DNA of 64,000 nt, from contig NZ_LR026975.1 in the NCBI RefSeq assembly GCF_900603025.1, forward strand, positions 3,658,001 to 3,722,000, given 5' to 3'. A program made the position numbers and the translations under genes. The DNA is from Mycolicibacterium hassiacum DSM 44199 (lineage in GTDB: Bacteria; Actinomycetota; Actinomycetes; Mycobacteriales; Mycobacteriaceae). The notes below the pieces were generated by a model. The model made no database searches, had not been told where the DNA came from, and saw only the letters and a list, made by a program, of their open reading frames with translations. Below, in pieces: positions 16,846 through 30,535 of the stretch; the first letter of the stretch is position 1, and every line of letters starts with the position of its first letter.

Positions 16846-18729
16846 TCATGCGGCCTCCGTCTCGGTGGCGCCGAACTGGGTCTGGTACAGCTCGGCGTAG
16901 CGGCCCCGCTGGGCGAGCAACTCGAGATGAGTACCCCGCTCGACGATGCGCCCGTCCTCGACGACGAGGATCAGATCCGCCGCCCGTACAGTCGACAGCC
17001 GGTGCGCGATGACGATCGACGTCCGCCCGGCCAGCGCCTCGCTCAGCGCCTGCTGCACGGCCGCCTCCGACTCGGAGTCCAGCGACGCGGTGGCCTCGTC
17101 GAGCACCACCACCCGGGCGTTGCCCAGCAGCAACCGGGCGATGGTCAACCGCTGCCGCTGCCCGCCGGAGAGCCGGTAGCCGCGCTCGCCGATGACGGTG
17201 TCCAGGCCGTCGAGCATGGCCGCGACCACGTCGGCCAGCCGGGCGCGCTCCAGCGCCGCCCACAACTCGTCGTCGGTGGCGTCCGGTGCGGCCAGCCGCA
17301 GGTTGTCGCGGATGGACTCGTGGAACAGGTGCCCGTCCTGAGTGACCATGCCGACGGTCCGCTTGAGCGATTCGAACGTCAGGTCGCGCACGTCGATCCC
17401 GGACAACCGCACCGCCCCGCTGTCGACGTCGTAGAGGCGGGCGATCAGCCCGGCGATCGTCGACTTGCCCGCCCCGGACGAGCCGACCAGCGCGACCATC
17501 TGGCCGGGCTGGGCGGTGAACGAGATGCCGTGCAGCACCTCGTCTCCCCCGCGGTCGTCGAGCACCGCGACCTCCTCGAGCGAGGCCAGCGACACCTGCT
17601 CGGCGGACGGATAGGAGAACCGCACCGAATCGAACTCCACCGACACCGGCCCGTCCGGCACCGCGACCGCGCCGGGCCGCTCACGGATCAGCGGCTGCAG
17701 ATCGAGCACCTCGAACACCCGCTCGAAAGACACCAGCGCGCTGGCGATCTCGACATGCGCGTTGGCCAGCGCGGTCAGCGGTGCGTACAGCCGGGTGAGC
17801 AGCAGACCCATCGACACGACCGCTCCGGCCGGCAGATGCCCGCCGAGCGCCAGCACCCCACCGAGCCCGTACACCAGCGCCAGCGCCAGCGCCGACATCA
17901 GCGTCAGCGAGTTGAGGAAAACCGATTGCAACATCGACGTTTTCACGCCGATGTCGCGGACCCGACCGGCGCGCTCGGCGAATTCGCGGGACTCGGTCGC
18001 CGGGTTGCCGAACAACTTCACCAGGGTCGCGCCCGGCGCCGAGAAGCGTTCGGTCATCTGGGTGTTCATCGTCGCGTTGTGCGCGGCGGCCTCGCGCGAC
18101 AACCGCGCCATCACCGCCCCGATCCGCCGGGCGGGTAACAGAAAGACCGGCATCAGCACCAGCGACGCCAGGGTGATCTGCCAGGAGATCGACAGCATCA
18201 CGGCCAGCGTGAAGGTCAGCGTGACGAGGTTGGACACCACCCCGGACAGGGTGTTGGAGAACGCCCGCTGCGCGCCGATGACGTCGTTGCCGAGCCGGCT
18301 GACCAGCGCACCGGTGCGGGTGCGCATGAAGAACGCGACCGGCATCCGCTGGACGTGGTCGAACACCGCGGTGCGCAGGTCGAGGATCAGCCCCTCGCCG
18401 ATGGTCGACGACAGCCACCGGGTCAGCAGTGACAACGCCGCCTCGGCGACGGCGACGACCGCGATCACCGCCGCCAGCTGCATCACGATGCGGGGCGTGC
18501 CGCCGCCGACGATCTCGTCGACGACCTTGCCGGCCAGCAGCGGGGTGGTCACCCCGAGCAGCGCGCCGGCGACGCTCACCGCGACGAACGCGGCCAGCCG
18601 GCGGTGATGGCGTTCGGCGAAGCGCCAGATCCGCCGCAGCAACGCCGGGTTGGCCAGCGAACGCAGATCACCGCCGCGGGCATGGGCCTGCCGGTAGAGC
18701 GTCTGCCGCGCGACGGATTCGATGTTCAT
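16846..18729 (-). CDS. ABC exporter half-transporter (canonical)
   Basis: This 627-residue protein has a six-helix membrane domain (about residues 45-330) and an intact ATPase: Walker A GSSGAGKST, signature LSGGQRQRLT, Walker B VVVLDEATASLD and IAHRLST. The ATPase domain carries an insert (AEQVSLASLEEVAVLDDRGGDE) before Walker A. All motifs are canonical, so it can work as a homodimer and need not belong to the downstream pair. The start at 18729 (MNIESVARQ) was preferred over the ATG at 18753, since the earlier one would overlap the inverted repeat at 18744-18763. It lies 73 bp after the FAAL gene on the same strand. Confidence 0.85.
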   Translation of the reverse strand: MNIESVARQTLYRQAHARGGDLRSLANPALLRRIWRFAERHHRRLAAFVAVSVAGALLGVTTPLLAGKVVDEIVGGGTPRIVMQLAAVIAVVAVAEAALSLLTRWLSSTIGEGLILDLRTAVFDHVQRMPVAFFMRTRTGALVSRLGNDVIGAQRAFSNTLSGVVSNLVTLTFTLAVMLSISWQITLASLVLMPVFLLPARRIGAVMARLSREAAAHNATMNTQMTERFSAPGATLVKLFGNPATESREFAERAGRVRDIGVKTSMLQSVFLNSLTLMSALALALVYGLGGVLALGGHLPAGAVVSMGLLLTRLYAPLTALANAHVEIASALVSFERVFEVLDLQPLIRERPGAVAVPDGPVSVEFDSVRFSYPSAEQVSLASLEEVAVLDDRGGDEVLHGISFTAQPGQMVALVGSSGAGKSTIAGLIARLYDVDSGAVRLSGIDVRDLTFESLKRTVGMVTQDGHLFHESIRDNLRLAAPDATDDELWAALERARLADVVAAMLDGLDTVIGERGYRLSGGQRQRLTIARLLLGNARVVVLDEATASLDSESEAAVQQALSEALAGRTSIVIAHRLSTVRAADLILVVEDGRIVERGTHLELLAQRGRYAELYQTQFGATETEAA

Positions 18730-18743
18730 GGGTTCACCGTAAA

Positions 18744-18763
18744 ACCTCAACAAAAGATGAGGT
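18744..18763. promoter_or_regulatory. Inverted repeat upstream of the ABC exporter genes
   Basis: ACCTCA, eight bases (acaaaaga), then TGAGGT form a perfect palindrome 15 bp before the first ABC start. It lies in a short A-rich patch in otherwise GC-rich sequence. It is a candidate operator for a local repressor; no regulator gene is present in the window. Confidence 0.45.
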
Positions 18764-18802
18764 CAACTCGGTGACCCCGGCGCGGCGTCCCGACCTGCGC
18801 CG

Positions 18803-20551
18803 TCAGGCGTCCAGTCGGGTGAACCGGCGCTGCCGGTAGTAGTCCACGCAGGTCGAGCGTCGCACCTTGCCGCTGGTGGTGACCGGGATGGAGCCGGGTC
18901 CCACCAGGACCAGGTCGGCGACGCTGAGGCCGTGCGCGTTGTACACCGCCGCGGGGATGTCGCTTCTGAACGCGTCGAGCTTGGCCGCGGCCTGCTCGGG
19001 CGACTTGCCGTGGGTGTTGACCTCGACGATGACGACGAGTTTCTCGGTCTGCGCGTCCGGGACCGCGATCGCCGCGCACCGGCTGTGACAGATCTCCACC
19101 ACGGTCGCCTCGATGTCGTCGGGTGAGTGGTTGCGGCCGTAGACGATCAGCAGGTCCTTGATCCGGCCGATGATGAACAACTCGTTCTCGAAGACGAAAC
19201 CGGAGTCGCCGGTGCGCAGCCACGGCCCGGCCGGGGTGCCCTCGGACGGTTCGACGATGGTCCCGCCGAAGGTGGTCGCGGACTCGTCGGGCTTGTTCCA
19301 GTAGCCCTCGGCGACGTTCTCGCCGTGCACCCAGATCTCGCCGACGGTCCCCGCCGGGCACTCCCGGAACGTCTCGGTGTCGACGATGCGGACCAGCGGC
19401 GACTTGGGCATCCCGTAGCTCACCAGCGGGGTGCTGCGGCCGCTGGTGCAGCGCTCGGCCTTACCCGCGGTCAGTTTCTCCGAGTCGAACCGCACGATGT
19501 TCGGCGGGCCGATCTGGGCCCGGGTCGCCACGTACACGGTCGCCTCGGCGAGGCCGTAGGACGGACGGATCACCGACTCGCGCAGGTTGAACGGGCCGAA
19601 GCGTTGGGTGAACCGTTGCAGCGTGGCCGGATTCACCCGCTCGCTGCCGGTGGCGATGACGAGTACATCGGACAGGTCGTAGCCGGCCATGTCCTCGTCG
19701 GAGGTCTTGCGCACCGCCAGTTCGAACGCGAAATTGGGTGCGGCCGTGAAAGATTTCGTGTTGGCCGCCAGCATCTGCACCCACCGGGCGGGACGTTCGA
19801 GGAACGCCACCGGGCTGGTCAGCACCGCGGGCACACCGGTCAGGACCGGCGCGCACACCCCCAGGTACAGGCCCATGTCGTGATAGAAGGGCAGCCACGA
19901 CACGATCGTCGTGCCCGGCGGCGGGGTGTGCCCGAAGTCGGCGAAGTAATCCGACATCCACTGCGAGAAGTTGGCCATGATGTTGCGGTGCGACATCACG
20001 ACCCCGGCGGGGGTACGGGTAGACCCGGACGTGTACTGCAGAAACGCCGTGGTCGGATAGTCGAAGTCGGCGCCGCCCGGCTGTGTCGGCCCGTCCAGGT
20101 CCAGTGTGTCGACCTCCACCACCGCGGGCGCGTCGAGGCCCTCCGGGATTTTGACGTTCTCGACAACCGCTGCGGATACCGCCGAGGTGGTGAGAATGAC
20201 CGACGGCCGCGCGTCAGCCATCACGGCGTCGACGCGTTCGTCGCTGACCCCGCCCATCGGCATCGACAGCGGCACCGCGATCCGGCCGGCCTGCATGGCG
20301 CCCAGGAAGGCGACGATGTAGTCCAGCCCCTGCGGGGCCAGGATGACCGCGCGATCCCCGGGCGAACCGTGTTTCTCCAGTTCGCGCGCGAGGTTTACGG
20401 TGCGACGGTACAACTGCGCCCAGGTCAGTGAGGTGGCGACGCCGTTCCAGTCCTTCTCGTAGTCGACGAAGGTGAAGATCTTGGCGTTGGGCTGCAGACT
20501 GGCACGCTCACACAGGACGGCCGCTAGAGAGGTCTCAGTCACGGGGTTCAC
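18803..20551 (-). CDS. Fatty-acyl-AMP ligase (FAAL, FadD23/FadD28 type)
   Basis: This 582-residue adenylate-forming enzyme has P-loop [25 protein letters not shown] (A5) and [18 protein letters not shown] (A7). The C-terminal SGKVRRS carries the lysine. The sequence style ([40 protein letters not shown]) is that of mycobacterial FAALs, which form acyl-AMP and load it directly onto a polyketide synthase or carrier protein, without CoA. It would activate the starter fatty acid for the Mas-type PKS at 23046 or for the NRPS loading step. The GTG at 20551 was chosen; the in-frame GTG at 20542 is equally possible. It lies 72 bp downstream of htpG on the same strand. Confidence 0.9.
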   Translation of the reverse strand: MNPVTETSLAAVLCERASLQPNAKIFTFVDYEKDWNGVATSLTWAQLYRRTVNLARELEKHGSPGDRAVILAPQGLDYIVAFLGAMQAGRIAVPLSMPMGGVSDERVDAVMADARPSVILTTSAVSAAVVENVKIPEGLDAPAVVEVDTLDLDGPTQPGGADFDYPTTAFLQYTSGSTRTPAGVVMSHRNIMANFSQWMSDYFADFGHTPPPGTTIVSWLPFYHDMGLYLGVCAPVLTGVPAVLTSPVAFLERPARWVQMLAANTKSFTAAPNFAFELAVRKTSDEDMAGYDLSDVLVIATGSERVNPATLQRFTQRFGPFNLRESVIRPSYGLAEATVYVATRAQIGPPNIVRFDSEKLTAGKAERCTSGRSTPLVSYGMPKSPLVRIVDTETFRECPAGTVGEIWVHGENVAEGYWNKPDESATTFGGTIVEPSEGTPAGPWLRTGDSGFVFENELFIIGRIKDLLIVYGRNHSPDDIEATVVEICHSRCAAIAVPDAQTEKLVVIVEVNTHGKSPEQAAAKLDAFRSDIPAAVYNAHGLSVADLVLVGPGSIPVTTSGKVRRSTCVDYYRQRRFTRLDA

Positions 20552-20623
20552 CGTACCGTGCTCGTCACCACCTCACATCGATTTGTCCACCGCTGAAGGC
20601 AGGGTTTTGCCTGCGCAATAACG

Positions 20624-22555
<1,932 letters not shown>

Positions 22556-23045
22556 CTGTTTCCGTTCCACAACACGACATTTCGGCTGCTCTTGACGGCA
22601 GAGATGATACCGGCGCCGGGCCGGCCGCCGTCCGGATCGGCGGGGCGGCCCGAGGTTTCCCACCCCAACGATGGCTGACGGTCACGTAAAGCTCGACGAC
22701 TGACCACCCGATGCCACGAGATGACGATCGCGCCGTCGGGGCACCCCGACCGAACGGAGAGGCCGGCCGATGGAGTTGAAAACTCGATCGCCCACGTCGT
22801 GCGGGCCGCAGAATGCCCGCTGCGGCCGCCGCGCGTTGGCCGGGCAACGGCACGCTGAATGACAGATTCCGAGACAACCGGCCTACCTGCAATTAACGTA
22901 ACTGACGGATCTGCTTGCTGACGCGCTTCGGCAATGGCCGCAAAACCGGCCAGAACGCCCACGTAAGCACGATCCACAACAATGCGAGTTTAGGGCATCT
23001 AGCTTGCTGGACGGTTGCTACAGCAACTTGCGCGAGGGGAAGAGA
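22556..23045. other. Divergent promoter region between htpG and the PKS
   Basis: This spacer of about 490 bp has no convincing gene. Toward htpG it holds a TATCAT box (22604-22609). Toward the PKS, GTTGCT-ac-AGCAAC (23014-23027) is a perfect 6-2-6 inverted repeat 18 bp before the ATG, followed by a strong ribosome site (GAGGGGAAGAGA) directly ahead of 23046. The palindrome could be an operator or a leader hairpin. The long minus-strand frame crossing from the PKS is not a gene. Confidence 0.5.
22604..22609 (-). promoter_or_regulatory. Candidate -10 box of htpG
   Basis: On the minus strand TATCAT stands in very GC-rich sequence about 49 bp before the htpG ATG, which would give a leader of roughly 40 bases. 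No -35 is recognisable. Confidence 0.4.
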
Positions 23046-26000
23046 ATGACCGCAGTCGACGTCGAGCAGGGTTCGCTGACGAAACGGGATCCCGCCGTTT
23101 CCGTGCGCCCCCCGACTCCCACCCCGGTCACCGCGATTGCGGTAATCGGCATGGCGTGTCGTCTGCCGGGCGGAATCGAGACCCCTCAGCAGCTTTGGGA
23201 ATCGTTGCTGCGCGGCGACGACCTGGTCACCGAGATCCCGCCGGATCGTTGGGACGCCGAGGACTACTACGACCCCGAGCCGGGAGTACCCGGGCGCTCG
23301 GTGTCGAAGTGGGGCGCCTTCCTGGACGATGTGACGGGCTTCGACGCCGAGTTCTTCGGGATGGGTGAGCGGGAAGCCACCATGAGCGACCCCCAGCATC
23401 GGCTGCTGCTGGAGGTGTCCTGGGAGGCGATGGAGTACGCCGGCCTCACCCGCGACATGCTGGCCGGCACGCCGACCGGTGTGTTCTTCGGTCTGACCCA
23501 CAACGACTATCAACTGCTGGCGGCCGACGTCGGGGCGGTGGAGAAACCGTACGGCTTCATCGCCAACAGCCCGAGCCTCGCGTCCGGGCGTATCGCCTAC
23601 GCGCTGGGGCTGCGGGGACCCGCGCTCACCGTCGACACCGCGTGCTCGTCGGGACTGGTGGCGATCCACCTGGCCTGCCGCAGCCTGCACGAGGGCGAGA
23701 GCGACCTCGCCCTGGCCGGCGGCGTCGCCGTCGCACTGGACCCGCGGAAGTGGTCGGCCGGTTCGGCCGAGGGCATGCTCTCGCCCACCGGGCGCTGCCA
23801 CGCGTTCGACGCGGACGCCGACGGCTTCGTCGCCGGCGAGGGCTGCATCGTGGTGATGCTCAAGCGGCTGGCCGACGCGCAGCGCGACGGCGACCGCATC
23901 CTCGCGGTCATCCGCGGCACCGCGTCGAACCAGGACGGCCGCACCGTCAACATCGCCACCCCGTCGCGCGAGGCGCAGGTCGACGCGTACCGGACGGCGC
24001 TGGCGGCCGCCGGGGTCGATCCGAGCACCGTGGGCATGGTGGAGGCGCACGGTACCGGCACCCCCACCGGTGACCCGATCGAATACGCCAGCCTCGCAGA
24101 GGTTTACGGCATCGACGGCCCGTGCGCGCTGGGCTCGTCGAAGACCAATTTCGGCCACCTGCAGTCGGCGTCGGGCGCCCTGGGACTGATGAAGGCGATC
24201 CTCGCCGTGCAGGCCGGGGTGGTGCCGAAGAACCTGCACTTCAACCGGCTGCCCGACACCCTGGCCGAGATCGAGACCAAGCTGTTCGTGCCCCAGGACA
24301 ACACCCCGTGGCCGGTCGAGTCCACGCCGCGGCGCGCGGCGGTGTCGGCCTACGGCGTGTCCGGGACCAATGTGCACGCGATCATCGAGGAGGCCCCGCC
24401 GGTCGAACGCGCCGAGCAGGCCCCGGCCGATGCCGCGGCAGCCGGCGGGCCGCTGATGTTCTTCGTGTCGTCGACCTCCGCGGAAGAGTTGCGGCGCACC
24501 GCCAAGCGGCTCGCCGACTGGGTGGAGGCGCATGAGGACGTCTCCCTGCCGGACCTGGCCTACACCCTGGCGCGCCGGCGCTCGCACCGGTCGGTACGCA
24601 CCGCGGTCATCGCCGACAGCCGGGACGAACTGATCGCGGCGCTGCGTGAGGTCGCCGACGGCGACACCCCGTATCAGCCCGTGGTCGGGCACGACGACCG
24701 GGGACCGGTCTGGGTGTTCTCCGGCCAGGGGTCGCAGTGGGCGGCGATGGGCGCCGACCTGCTGGACAAGGAGCCGGTGTTCGCGGCGACCGTGGCCCGG
24801 GCCGAACCGGTCATCGCCGCCGAGTCGGGGTTCTCGGTGACCGAGGCGATCACCTCGCCGGAGACCGTCACCGGCCAGGAGCGGGTGCAGCCGACCCTGT
24901 TCACCATGCAGGTCGCCATGGCCGAAACCCTGAAGTCCTACGGGGTGCGGCCGAGCGCGGTGATCGGGCACTCGCTCGGCGAGGCGGCCGCGGCCGTCGC
25001 CGCCGGCGCGTTGTCGCTGGAGGACGGCGCCCGGGTGGTGTGCCGCCGGTCCCGGCTGATGAACAAGGTCGCCGGCACCGGAGCCACCGCTTCGGTGGAA
25101 CTGCCTGCCCAGCAGGTGCTTTCGGAGTTGATGGGTCGCGGCATCCGCGACGTCGTGGTGGCCGTGGTGGCCTCCCCGGACTCGACCGTGATCGCCGGCA
25201 CCGCCGAGCGGGTACGCGAGTTGATCCAGAGCTGGGAGGAGCGCGGTGTGCTGGCTCGCGAGGTGCCCACCGACGTCGCGTTCCACTCGCCGCAGGTCGA
25301 CCCGATCCTGGGTGAGCTCAAGGAGTCGCTGGCGGATCTGCAGCCGACGGCGCCGGAGGTTCCCTACTACTCGGCGACCAACTTCGACCCGCGCGAACAG
25401 CCCGCGTTCGACGCCCGCTACTGGGCCGACAACTGTCGGCGCATGGTGCGGTTCGCCACCGCGGTGCAGGCCGCGATGGACGACGGCCATCGGGTGTTCA
25501 CCGAGCTGTCGCCGCATCCGCTGCTGATCCGTGCGCTCGAGCAGACCGCCAAGCAGGCGGACGTGCCGACGGCCGCGGTGGCCGCGATGCGGCGCGGACA
25601 GAGGCTGCCTCACGGGCTGCGCGGCTTCGTCGCCGACACCCATGCCGCCGGGGCCACCGTCGACTTCTCGGTGCTGTTCCCGGCCGGTGAACTGGTCGAC
25701 GCGCCGCTGCCGACCTGGACCAAGCGCCGGCTCTGGCTCGGCGACGAGGAGAAGGACACCCCGATCCGGGGTGCCAGCACGGTGGCGGTGCACCCGCTGC
25801 TCGGTGAGCACGTGCGGCTGTTGGAGGAACCGGAACGGCACGTGTGGCAGGCCGACATCGGCACCGACGCGCATCCGTGGCTGGCCGATCACCAGGTCCG
25901 CAGCGTCGCGGTGCTGCCGGGCGCGGCGTACTGCGAGATGGCGCTGGCCGCTGCGCTGGAGGTGTTCGGGAACGCCGCCGAGGTGCGTGACCTGCACTTC

Positions 26001-29000
26001 GATCAGGCACTGCTGCTCGACGAGCACGTCACCGTCTCCGCGTCGGCGGAGGTGACGGCGCCGGGTTCGGTCAAGTTCGCCGTGGAGACGACCCAGGACG
26101 GCGAGTCGATCCGCCACGCGGCCGCGACGCTGCACGCCGCCCCCGAGGAGGCGCCGGCCGCGCTGGACCTGTCGGCGCTGCGGGCCGCCCACCCCGAGCG
26201 GCAGTCGGGCGATGACGTGCGCGACCGCATGGATCAGCGGGGCATGCACTACGGCCCGGCCTTCTCCGGGCTGGGGGATGTACACACCGCCGCCGACGAG
26301 ACCACCGAGACGGTGCTCGCCGAGGTCGCGCTGCCCCGCCAGATCCGGTCCCAGCAGGACGCCTACCGGGTCCACCCGGCACTGCTGGACGCCTGCTTCC
26401 AGTCCGTCGAGGCCCATCCGCGGATTCAGGCGCTCGGCGACGGGGTGCTCGGTCTGCCGCTGGGGATCTCCCGGCTGCGCGCCTGGGGCCCGGCCCGCAA
26501 CGTGCGCTTCTGCCTGACCCGGGTGACCAAGGCCGATCCGTCCGGGGTGGAGGCCGACATCGACCTGCTCGACGAGCAGGGGGCGGTGCTCATCTCGGTG
26601 CGCGGCCTGCATGTGGGCACCAGCTTGTCCGACGCCGGACAGCAGGAGCGGACGCTGGCCGAACGGCTGCTGACCATCGAATGGCGTCAGCGCGAACTGG
26701 CCGACGTCGACTTCGCCGACGGCGGCAACTGGCTGCTGGTGAGCACCAGCCCGACCGCGGACATGGTGGCCACCGCGCTCACCGACGCACTGAAGGCCCG
26801 CGGCGCCCAGTGCACCACGAAATGCATTCCGCACCAAGGCGATACCAGCGCAGCGATCGGCGAGCTGACCGAGCAGCTGCGGGTCGGCGGGTTCACCGGT
26901 GTGGTGGTGCTGACCGGCCCGGGCAACGGCGACGACGCCGGCCACGCCGCGCAGCTGGGCGCCGATTACCTCCGGCACCTGGTCCACATCATCCGGGAGC
27001 TGCCCGACCTGCCCGGCCAGCCGCCGCGGCTGTATCTGGTCACCCGGTCGGCGCGCAAGGTGCTCGACAGCGACCGGCCGAGCCTCGAACAGGCCGGCCT
27101 GCGCGGGCTGATGCGGGTCATCGCGGTCGAGCATCCGCATCTGCGTGCCAGCCAGATCGACATCGACGACGCGACCGACACCGACAAGCTGGCGCAGCAG
27201 CTGCTCGGCGGGTTCGACGAGGACGAGACGGCCTGGCGCGGCGGTGAGTGGTACGTGGCACGGCTGGCGCCCTCGCCGCTGTTGCCCGAGGAGCGGCGCA
27301 GCACCGTCGCCGACTACCAGGACACCGGCATGCGGCTGCAGATCCGCACCCCCGGTGATCTGGAGTCGCTGGAGCTGCTCGCCACCGAGCGGGAGGCCCC
27401 CGGACCGGGCGAGATCGAGGTCCGGGTCACCGCCTCCAGCGTCAACTTCGCCGATGTGCTGGTGGCGTTCGGGAAGTACCCCGCGCTCGACGGCCGGCTG
27501 CCGCAGCTCGGCGTCGACTTCGCCGGTGTGGTGACCGCGGTCGGTCCCGGGGTCACCGAGCACAAGGTCGGTGACCGGGTGGGCGGCATGTCGGACAACG
27601 GCTGCTGGGGGACGTTCCTCACCTGTGACGCGAACCTGGCCGCCACCCTGCCCGACGGGCTCAGCGAGGCGCACGCCGCGGCGTTGACGATCGCGACCGC
27701 CACCGCCTGGTACGGGCTGTGCGAGATGGCCCGGATCGGTGCCGGCGACAAGGTGCTGATCCATTCCGGCACCGGCGGCGTGGGGCAGGCCGCGATCGCG
27801 ATCGCCCGGGCGGCGGGGGCCGAGATCTACGCCACCGCGGGCAGCGAGGAGCGCCGACAGATCCTGCGCGACATGGGGATCGAACACGTCTACGACTCGC
27901 GCAGCACCGCGTTCGCCGACCAGATCCGCGCCGACACCGACGGCTACGGCGTCGACATCGTGCTCAACTCGCTACCCGGGGCCGCGCAGCGGGCCGGGCT
28001 GGAGCTACTGGCCTCCGGCGGGCGGTTCGTCGAGATCGGCAAACGCGACATCTACGGCGACTCCCGGCTGGGGCTCTACCCGTTCCGGCGCAACCTGTCG
28101 TTCTACGCGGTGGACCTGGCGCAGCTGGCCGACAGCCATCCGCAGCGGGTGCACACCCTGTTGCAGAAGGTCTACCAGCTCACCGCCGACGGCGAATTGC
28201 CGCTGCCGACCTGCAAGCACTACCCGCTGTCGAACGCGGCCGAGGCGATCCGGGTGATGAGCGCGGCCAAGCACACCGGCAAGCTGATCCTCGACATCCC
28301 CCGCGAGGGAACCAGCCGCATCACCGTGCCACCGGAGCAGGCCCCGGTGTTCCGCCGCGACGGCGCGTACATCATCACCGGTGGTCTCGGGGGCCTCGGG
28401 TTGTTCCTGGCCGAGAAGATGGCGGCCGGGGGCTGTGGACGGATCGTGCTGTCGGGGCGCTCCGAGCCGAGTGTCGAGGCGCAGCAGACGATCGAGCGGA
28501 TCCGCGCCACCGGCGCCGATGTGGTGGTGGAGCGCGGCGACATCACCGAACCGGACACCGCTGTGCGGTTGGTGGCCGCCGCGACGTCGACCGGTCTGCC
28601 GCTGCGCGGTGTGTTGCACGCGGCCGCGGTGATCGAGGACGCCACACTGGCGAATATCACCGACGAGCTCATCGAGCGCGACTGGGCACCGAAGGTGTTC
28701 GGCGCGTGGAACCTTCATACCGCGACGGCCGATCAGCCGCTGGACTGGTTCTGCATGTTCTCGTCGGCGGCGGCACTGGTCGGCTCACCCGGGCAGGGTG
28801 CCTATGCGGCCGCCAACAGCTGGCTCGACGCCTTCACCCTGTGGCGACGCGACCAGGGGCTGCCCGCCACCACGATCGCCTGGGGTGCCTGGGGAGAGAT
28901 CGGCCGGGGCAGCGCGCTCGCCGAGAACACCGGTGTGGCGATCGCGCCCGAGGAGGGTGCGTACGCGTTCGAGGCGCTGCTGCGCCACGACCGGGCGTTC

Positions 29001-29384
29001 ACCGGGTACACCCCGACCAGCGGCGCCCCGTGGCTGACCGCGTTCGCGCAGCAGAGCCCGTTCGGGGAGGCGTTCCGCAACAGCGGCCAAGGCGGTGCCG
29101 GCTCGGCCAAGCTGCGCGCCGAACTCGAAGAGCTGCCGGTCGAGGAGTGGCCGACACGGTTGCGCCGGTTGATCTCCGAGCAGGTGGGGTTGATCCTGCG
29201 CCGCAGCGTCGATCCCGACCGGCCGCTGGCCGAGTACGGTATGGACTCGCTCGGCGCGTTGGAGCTGCGGACCCGCATCGAGGGCGAGACCGGAATCCGC
29301 ATCAGTCCCAAGGACATGACCGCCACGGTTCGGGATCTTGCCGGGCTGCTCTACGACGAGCTGAAGCCGAAGACCGCCGCGTGA
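23046..29384 (+). CDS. Highly reducing type I polyketide synthase (Mas-like, KS-AT-DH-ER-KR-ACP)
   Basis: This 2112-residue synthase has one complete set of reducing domains. The KS (from about residue 28) has Cys200 in VDTACSSG and [10 protein letters not shown]. The AT has GHSLGE near 642 and VAFHSPQ with Phe746-His747. The DH region has [11 protein letters not shown] and DACFQ. The ER has [11 protein letters not shown], the KR GGLGGLG and [13 protein letters not shown], and the ACP Ser2068 in GMDSLGAL. Layout and length match mycocerosic-acid-synthase-type iterative PKSs. The Phe-His pair and GHSLG in the AT are typical of malonyl, not methylmalonyl, specificity, so an unbranched chain is inferred. 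The ATG at 23046 follows GAGGGGAAGAGA. It probably extends a FAAL-activated fatty acid to supply the lipid part of the neighbouring NRPS product. Confidence 0.93.
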   Translation: MTAVDVEQGSLTKRDPAVSVRPPTPTPVTAIAVIGMACRLPGGIETPQQLWESLLRGDDLVTEIPPDRWDAEDYYDPEPGVPGRSVSKWGAFLDDVTGFDAEFFGMGEREATMSDPQHRLLLEVSWEAMEYAGLTRDMLAGTPTGVFFGLTHNDYQLLAADVGAVEKPYGFIANSPSLASGRIAYALGLRGPALTVDTACSSGLVAIHLACRSLHEGESDLALAGGVAVALDPRKWSAGSAEGMLSPTGRCHAFDADADGFVAGEGCIVVMLKRLADAQRDGDRILAVIRGTASNQDGRTVNIATPSREAQVDAYRTALAAAGVDPSTVGMVEAHGTGTPTGDPIEYASLAEVYGIDGPCALGSSKTNFGHLQSASGALGLMKAILAVQAGVVPKNLHFNRLPDTLAEIETKLFVPQDNTPWPVESTPRRAAVSAYGVSGTNVHAIIEEAPPVERAEQAPADAAAAGGPLMFFVSSTSAEELRRTAKRLADWVEAHEDVSLPDLAYTLARRRSHRSVRTAVIADSRDELIAALREVADGDTPYQPVVGHDDRGPVWVFSGQGSQWAAMGADLLDKEPVFAATVARAEPVIAAESGFSVTEAITSPETVTGQERVQPTLFTMQVAMAETLKSYGVRPSAVIGHSLGEAAAAVAAGALSLEDGARVVCRRSRLMNKVAGTGATASVELPAQQVLSELMGRGIRDVVVAVVASPDSTVIAGTAERVRELIQSWEERGVLAREVPTDVAFHSPQVDPILGELKESLADLQPTAPEVPYYSATNFDPREQPAFDARYWADNCRRMVRFATAVQAAMDDGHRVFTELSPHPLLIRALEQTAKQADVPTAAVAAMRRGQRLPHGLRGFVADTHAAGATVDFSVLFPAGELVDAPLPTWTKRRLWLGDEEKDTPIRGASTVAVHPLLGEHVRLLEEPERHVWQADIGTDAHPWLADHQVRSVAVLPGAAYCEMALAAALEVFGNAAEVRDLHFDQALLLDEHVTVSASAEVTAPGSVKFAVETTQDGESIRHAAATLHAAPEEAPAALDLSALRAAHPERQSGDDVRDRMDQRGMHYGPAFSGLGDVHTAADETTETVLAEVALPRQIRSQQDAYRVHPALLDACFQSVEAHPRIQALGDGVLGLPLGISRLRAWGPARNVRFCLTRVTKADPSGVEADIDLLDEQGAVLISVRGLHVGTSLSDAGQQERTLAERLLTIEWRQRELADVDFADGGNWLLVSTSPTADMVATALTDALKARGAQCTTKCIPHQGDTSAAIGELTEQLRVGGFTGVVVLTGPGNGDDAGHAAQLGADYLRHLVHIIRELPDLPGQPPRLYLVTRSARKVLDSDRPSLEQAGLRGLMRVIAVEHPHLRASQIDIDDATDTDKLAQQLLGGFDEDETAWRGGEWYVARLAPSPLLPEERRSTVADYQDTGMRLQIRTPGDLESLELLATEREAPGPGEIEVRVTASSVNFADVLVAFGKYPALDGRLPQLGVDFAGVVTAVGPGVTEHKVGDRVGGMSDNGCWGTFLTCDANLAATLPDGLSEAHAAALTIATATAWYGLCEMARIGAGDKVLIHSGTGGVGQAAIAIARAAGAEIYATAGSEERRQILRDMGIEHVYDSRSTAFADQIRADTDGYGVDIVLNSLPGAAQRAGLELLASGGRFVEIGKRDIYGDSRLGLYPFRRNLSFYAVDLAQLADSHPQRVHTLLQKVYQLTADGELPLPTCKHYPLSNAAEAIRVMSAAKHTGKLILDIPREGTSRITVPPEQAPVFRRDGAYIITGGLGGLGLFLAEKMAAGGCGRIVLSGRSEPSVEAQQTIERIRATGADVVVERGDITEPDTAVRLVAAATSTGLPLRGVLHAAAVIEDATLANITDELIERDWAPKVFGAWNLHTATADQPLDWFCMFSSAAALVGSPGQGAYAAANSWLDAFTLWRRDQGLPATTIAWGAWGEIGRGSALAENTGVAIAPEEGAYAFEALLRHDRAFTGYTPTSGAPWLTAFAQQSPFGEAFRNSGQGGAGSAKLRAELEELPVEEWPTRLRRLISEQVGLILRRSVDPDRPLAEYGMDSLGALELRTRIEGETGIRISPKDMTATVRDLAGLLYDELKPKTAA

Positions 29385-29468
29385 CGGCGGCGGTCGGTTT
29401 CGCACCGGGCCGCACGCGGGGGCTCCGGGCGGCTGGGACCGTGTCGTGGGTCGGCCGGTCCCGGAGCT

Positions 29469-29485
29469 CCCGCCGTGGCGGGTTT
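29469..29485 (+). terminator. GC hairpin with short T run after the PKS
   Basis: CCCGCC-gt-GGCGGG is followed by TTT, 85 bp after the PKS stop and 75 bp before the Gap-family start. The nominal two-base loop means a 5-bp stem with a four-base loop in practice. It may be a partial terminator between the two genes. Confidence 0.3.
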
Positions 29486-29559
29486 GCCTCCACGGTTGCG
29501 GGTGAGTGTCGAAAACCCTTCGGCTGCTGTCGGTTCGACGACTCTGGGCGGTTCTAGTC

Positions 29560-30330
29560 ATGTGGGGTTCGGTATTGGGGGTGGCCGCCATGTCGGCGCT
29601 CAACCCGGTGCGGCTGGGGTTGATGCTCTTCTTGGTCACCCGCCGGCGGCCGGTGCAGAATCTGTTCGCCTACTGGCTCGGCTGTGTCACCGTGGCTCTG
29701 ATATGGATGCTCGGTCCGGTGATAGCGGTCAACTCCGCCACCAACGGGTCGGTACTCGCCGAGTCCGATTCGCGGGTCAAGGTCTGGTTCGGCACCGCCG
29801 TCCTGGCGATCACCGCGGTATTCGCGGTCCGCCACCTGGTTCGGTCACGGACAAAGGTCGCGGTGGCGGGCGGGCCCGGCTCCGCGTCGGCGGAGCAATC
29901 CCACCACTCGATTCCGTTCCTGCAGAAGCTCGACCATCAGCACCACGGTGCCCGCCACCGGCTCAAGCCCTCGGTCGGAGAACGACTCTCGGCGGTGATC
30001 CGCACTGCGTGGCAGAAGGGATCGCCCTGGGTGTCCTACGTTCTCGGACTGTTTTCGCTGTCTGTCGAGGGCGCGTTGTTCCTCGTCGCGATGATCGTGA
30101 CCTCAGGTCTGGGGTTGGCCACGCAGATCATCGCGGTTCTCGTGTGTGTCGCCATCATGTTCGCGCCTGCGGAGTTCATTCTCATCAGTTATTGGACGGC
30201 ACCCAGGACCACGCTCACGGCGCTCAGGCGAGTGCACGATTGGGCGATCCCCCGCCGGACCGCGATCTTCCTGTGGATCTGCGCCCTGTTCGGGGCGTCG
30301 CTGTTGGTGCAGGGCCTGGTGGGAATCTAG
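29560..30330 (+). CDS. Gap-family membrane protein (lipid export accessory)
   Basis: This 256-residue membrane protein has about six hydrophobic segments: three before residue 100, then a hydrophilic His-rich loop (HHSIPFLQKLDHQHHGARHRL), then three more. The N-terminal motif SALNPVRLGLMLFLVTRRRPVQN is the hallmark of the Gap/Sap family. In M. smegmatis Gap is needed to bring glycopeptidolipid to the surface, and Sap is named for sulfolipid. The ATG at 29560 (MWGSVLGVAA) was chosen because family members start there; an in-frame start at 29506 would add 18 residues. It lies downstream of the PKS and tail-to-tail with the NRPS genes. By analogy it would help move the lipopeptide through the envelope. 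MmpL/MmpS partners are not in the window. Confidence 0.85.
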   Translation: MWGSVLGVAAMSALNPVRLGLMLFLVTRRRPVQNLFAYWLGCVTVALIWMLGPVIAVNSATNGSVLAESDSRVKVWFGTAVLAITAVFAVRHLVRSRTKVAVAGGPGSASAEQSHHSIPFLQKLDHQHHGARHRLKPSVGERLSAVIRTAWQKGSPWVSYVLGLFSLSVEGALFLVAMIVTSGLGLATQIIAVLVCVAIMFAPAEFILISYWTAPRTTLTALRRVHDWAIPRRTAIFLWICALFGASLLVQGLVGI

Positions 30331-30535
30331 GCACATTTCCGATAGTTTCGGAAGCCCACCCCCATCTCCGTCGTCAGCCGGGACGCAACCCGGTGCCACG
30401 CGCCGCTCCCGCTGACCCGCTGAAGCCTTCCGAACTCCCTTCCGGGACCGCTTGCTCAGTGTGGGTGCGGGCTACCGCCGGATGCCGGGCTCGTCGCGAT
30501 GTCCGTGACCGCCGGTAGCTCGAAGGCCGGTCTCG
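30331..30535. other. Convergent spacer between the Gap-family gene and the NRPS
   Basis: TTCCGA-tagtt-TCGGAA (30337-30353) forms a small hairpin just after the Gap-family stop and may terminate that transcript, though no T run follows. No gene was recognised in the rest. Confidence 0.4.

Noticed and set aside
22893..27887. A 1664-codon open frame antisense to the PKS
   Set aside because: It is a mirror of strong GC codon bias. The protein is repetitive, rich in Arg, His, Gly and Gln, and has no domain, while the plus strand encodes all six PKS domains.
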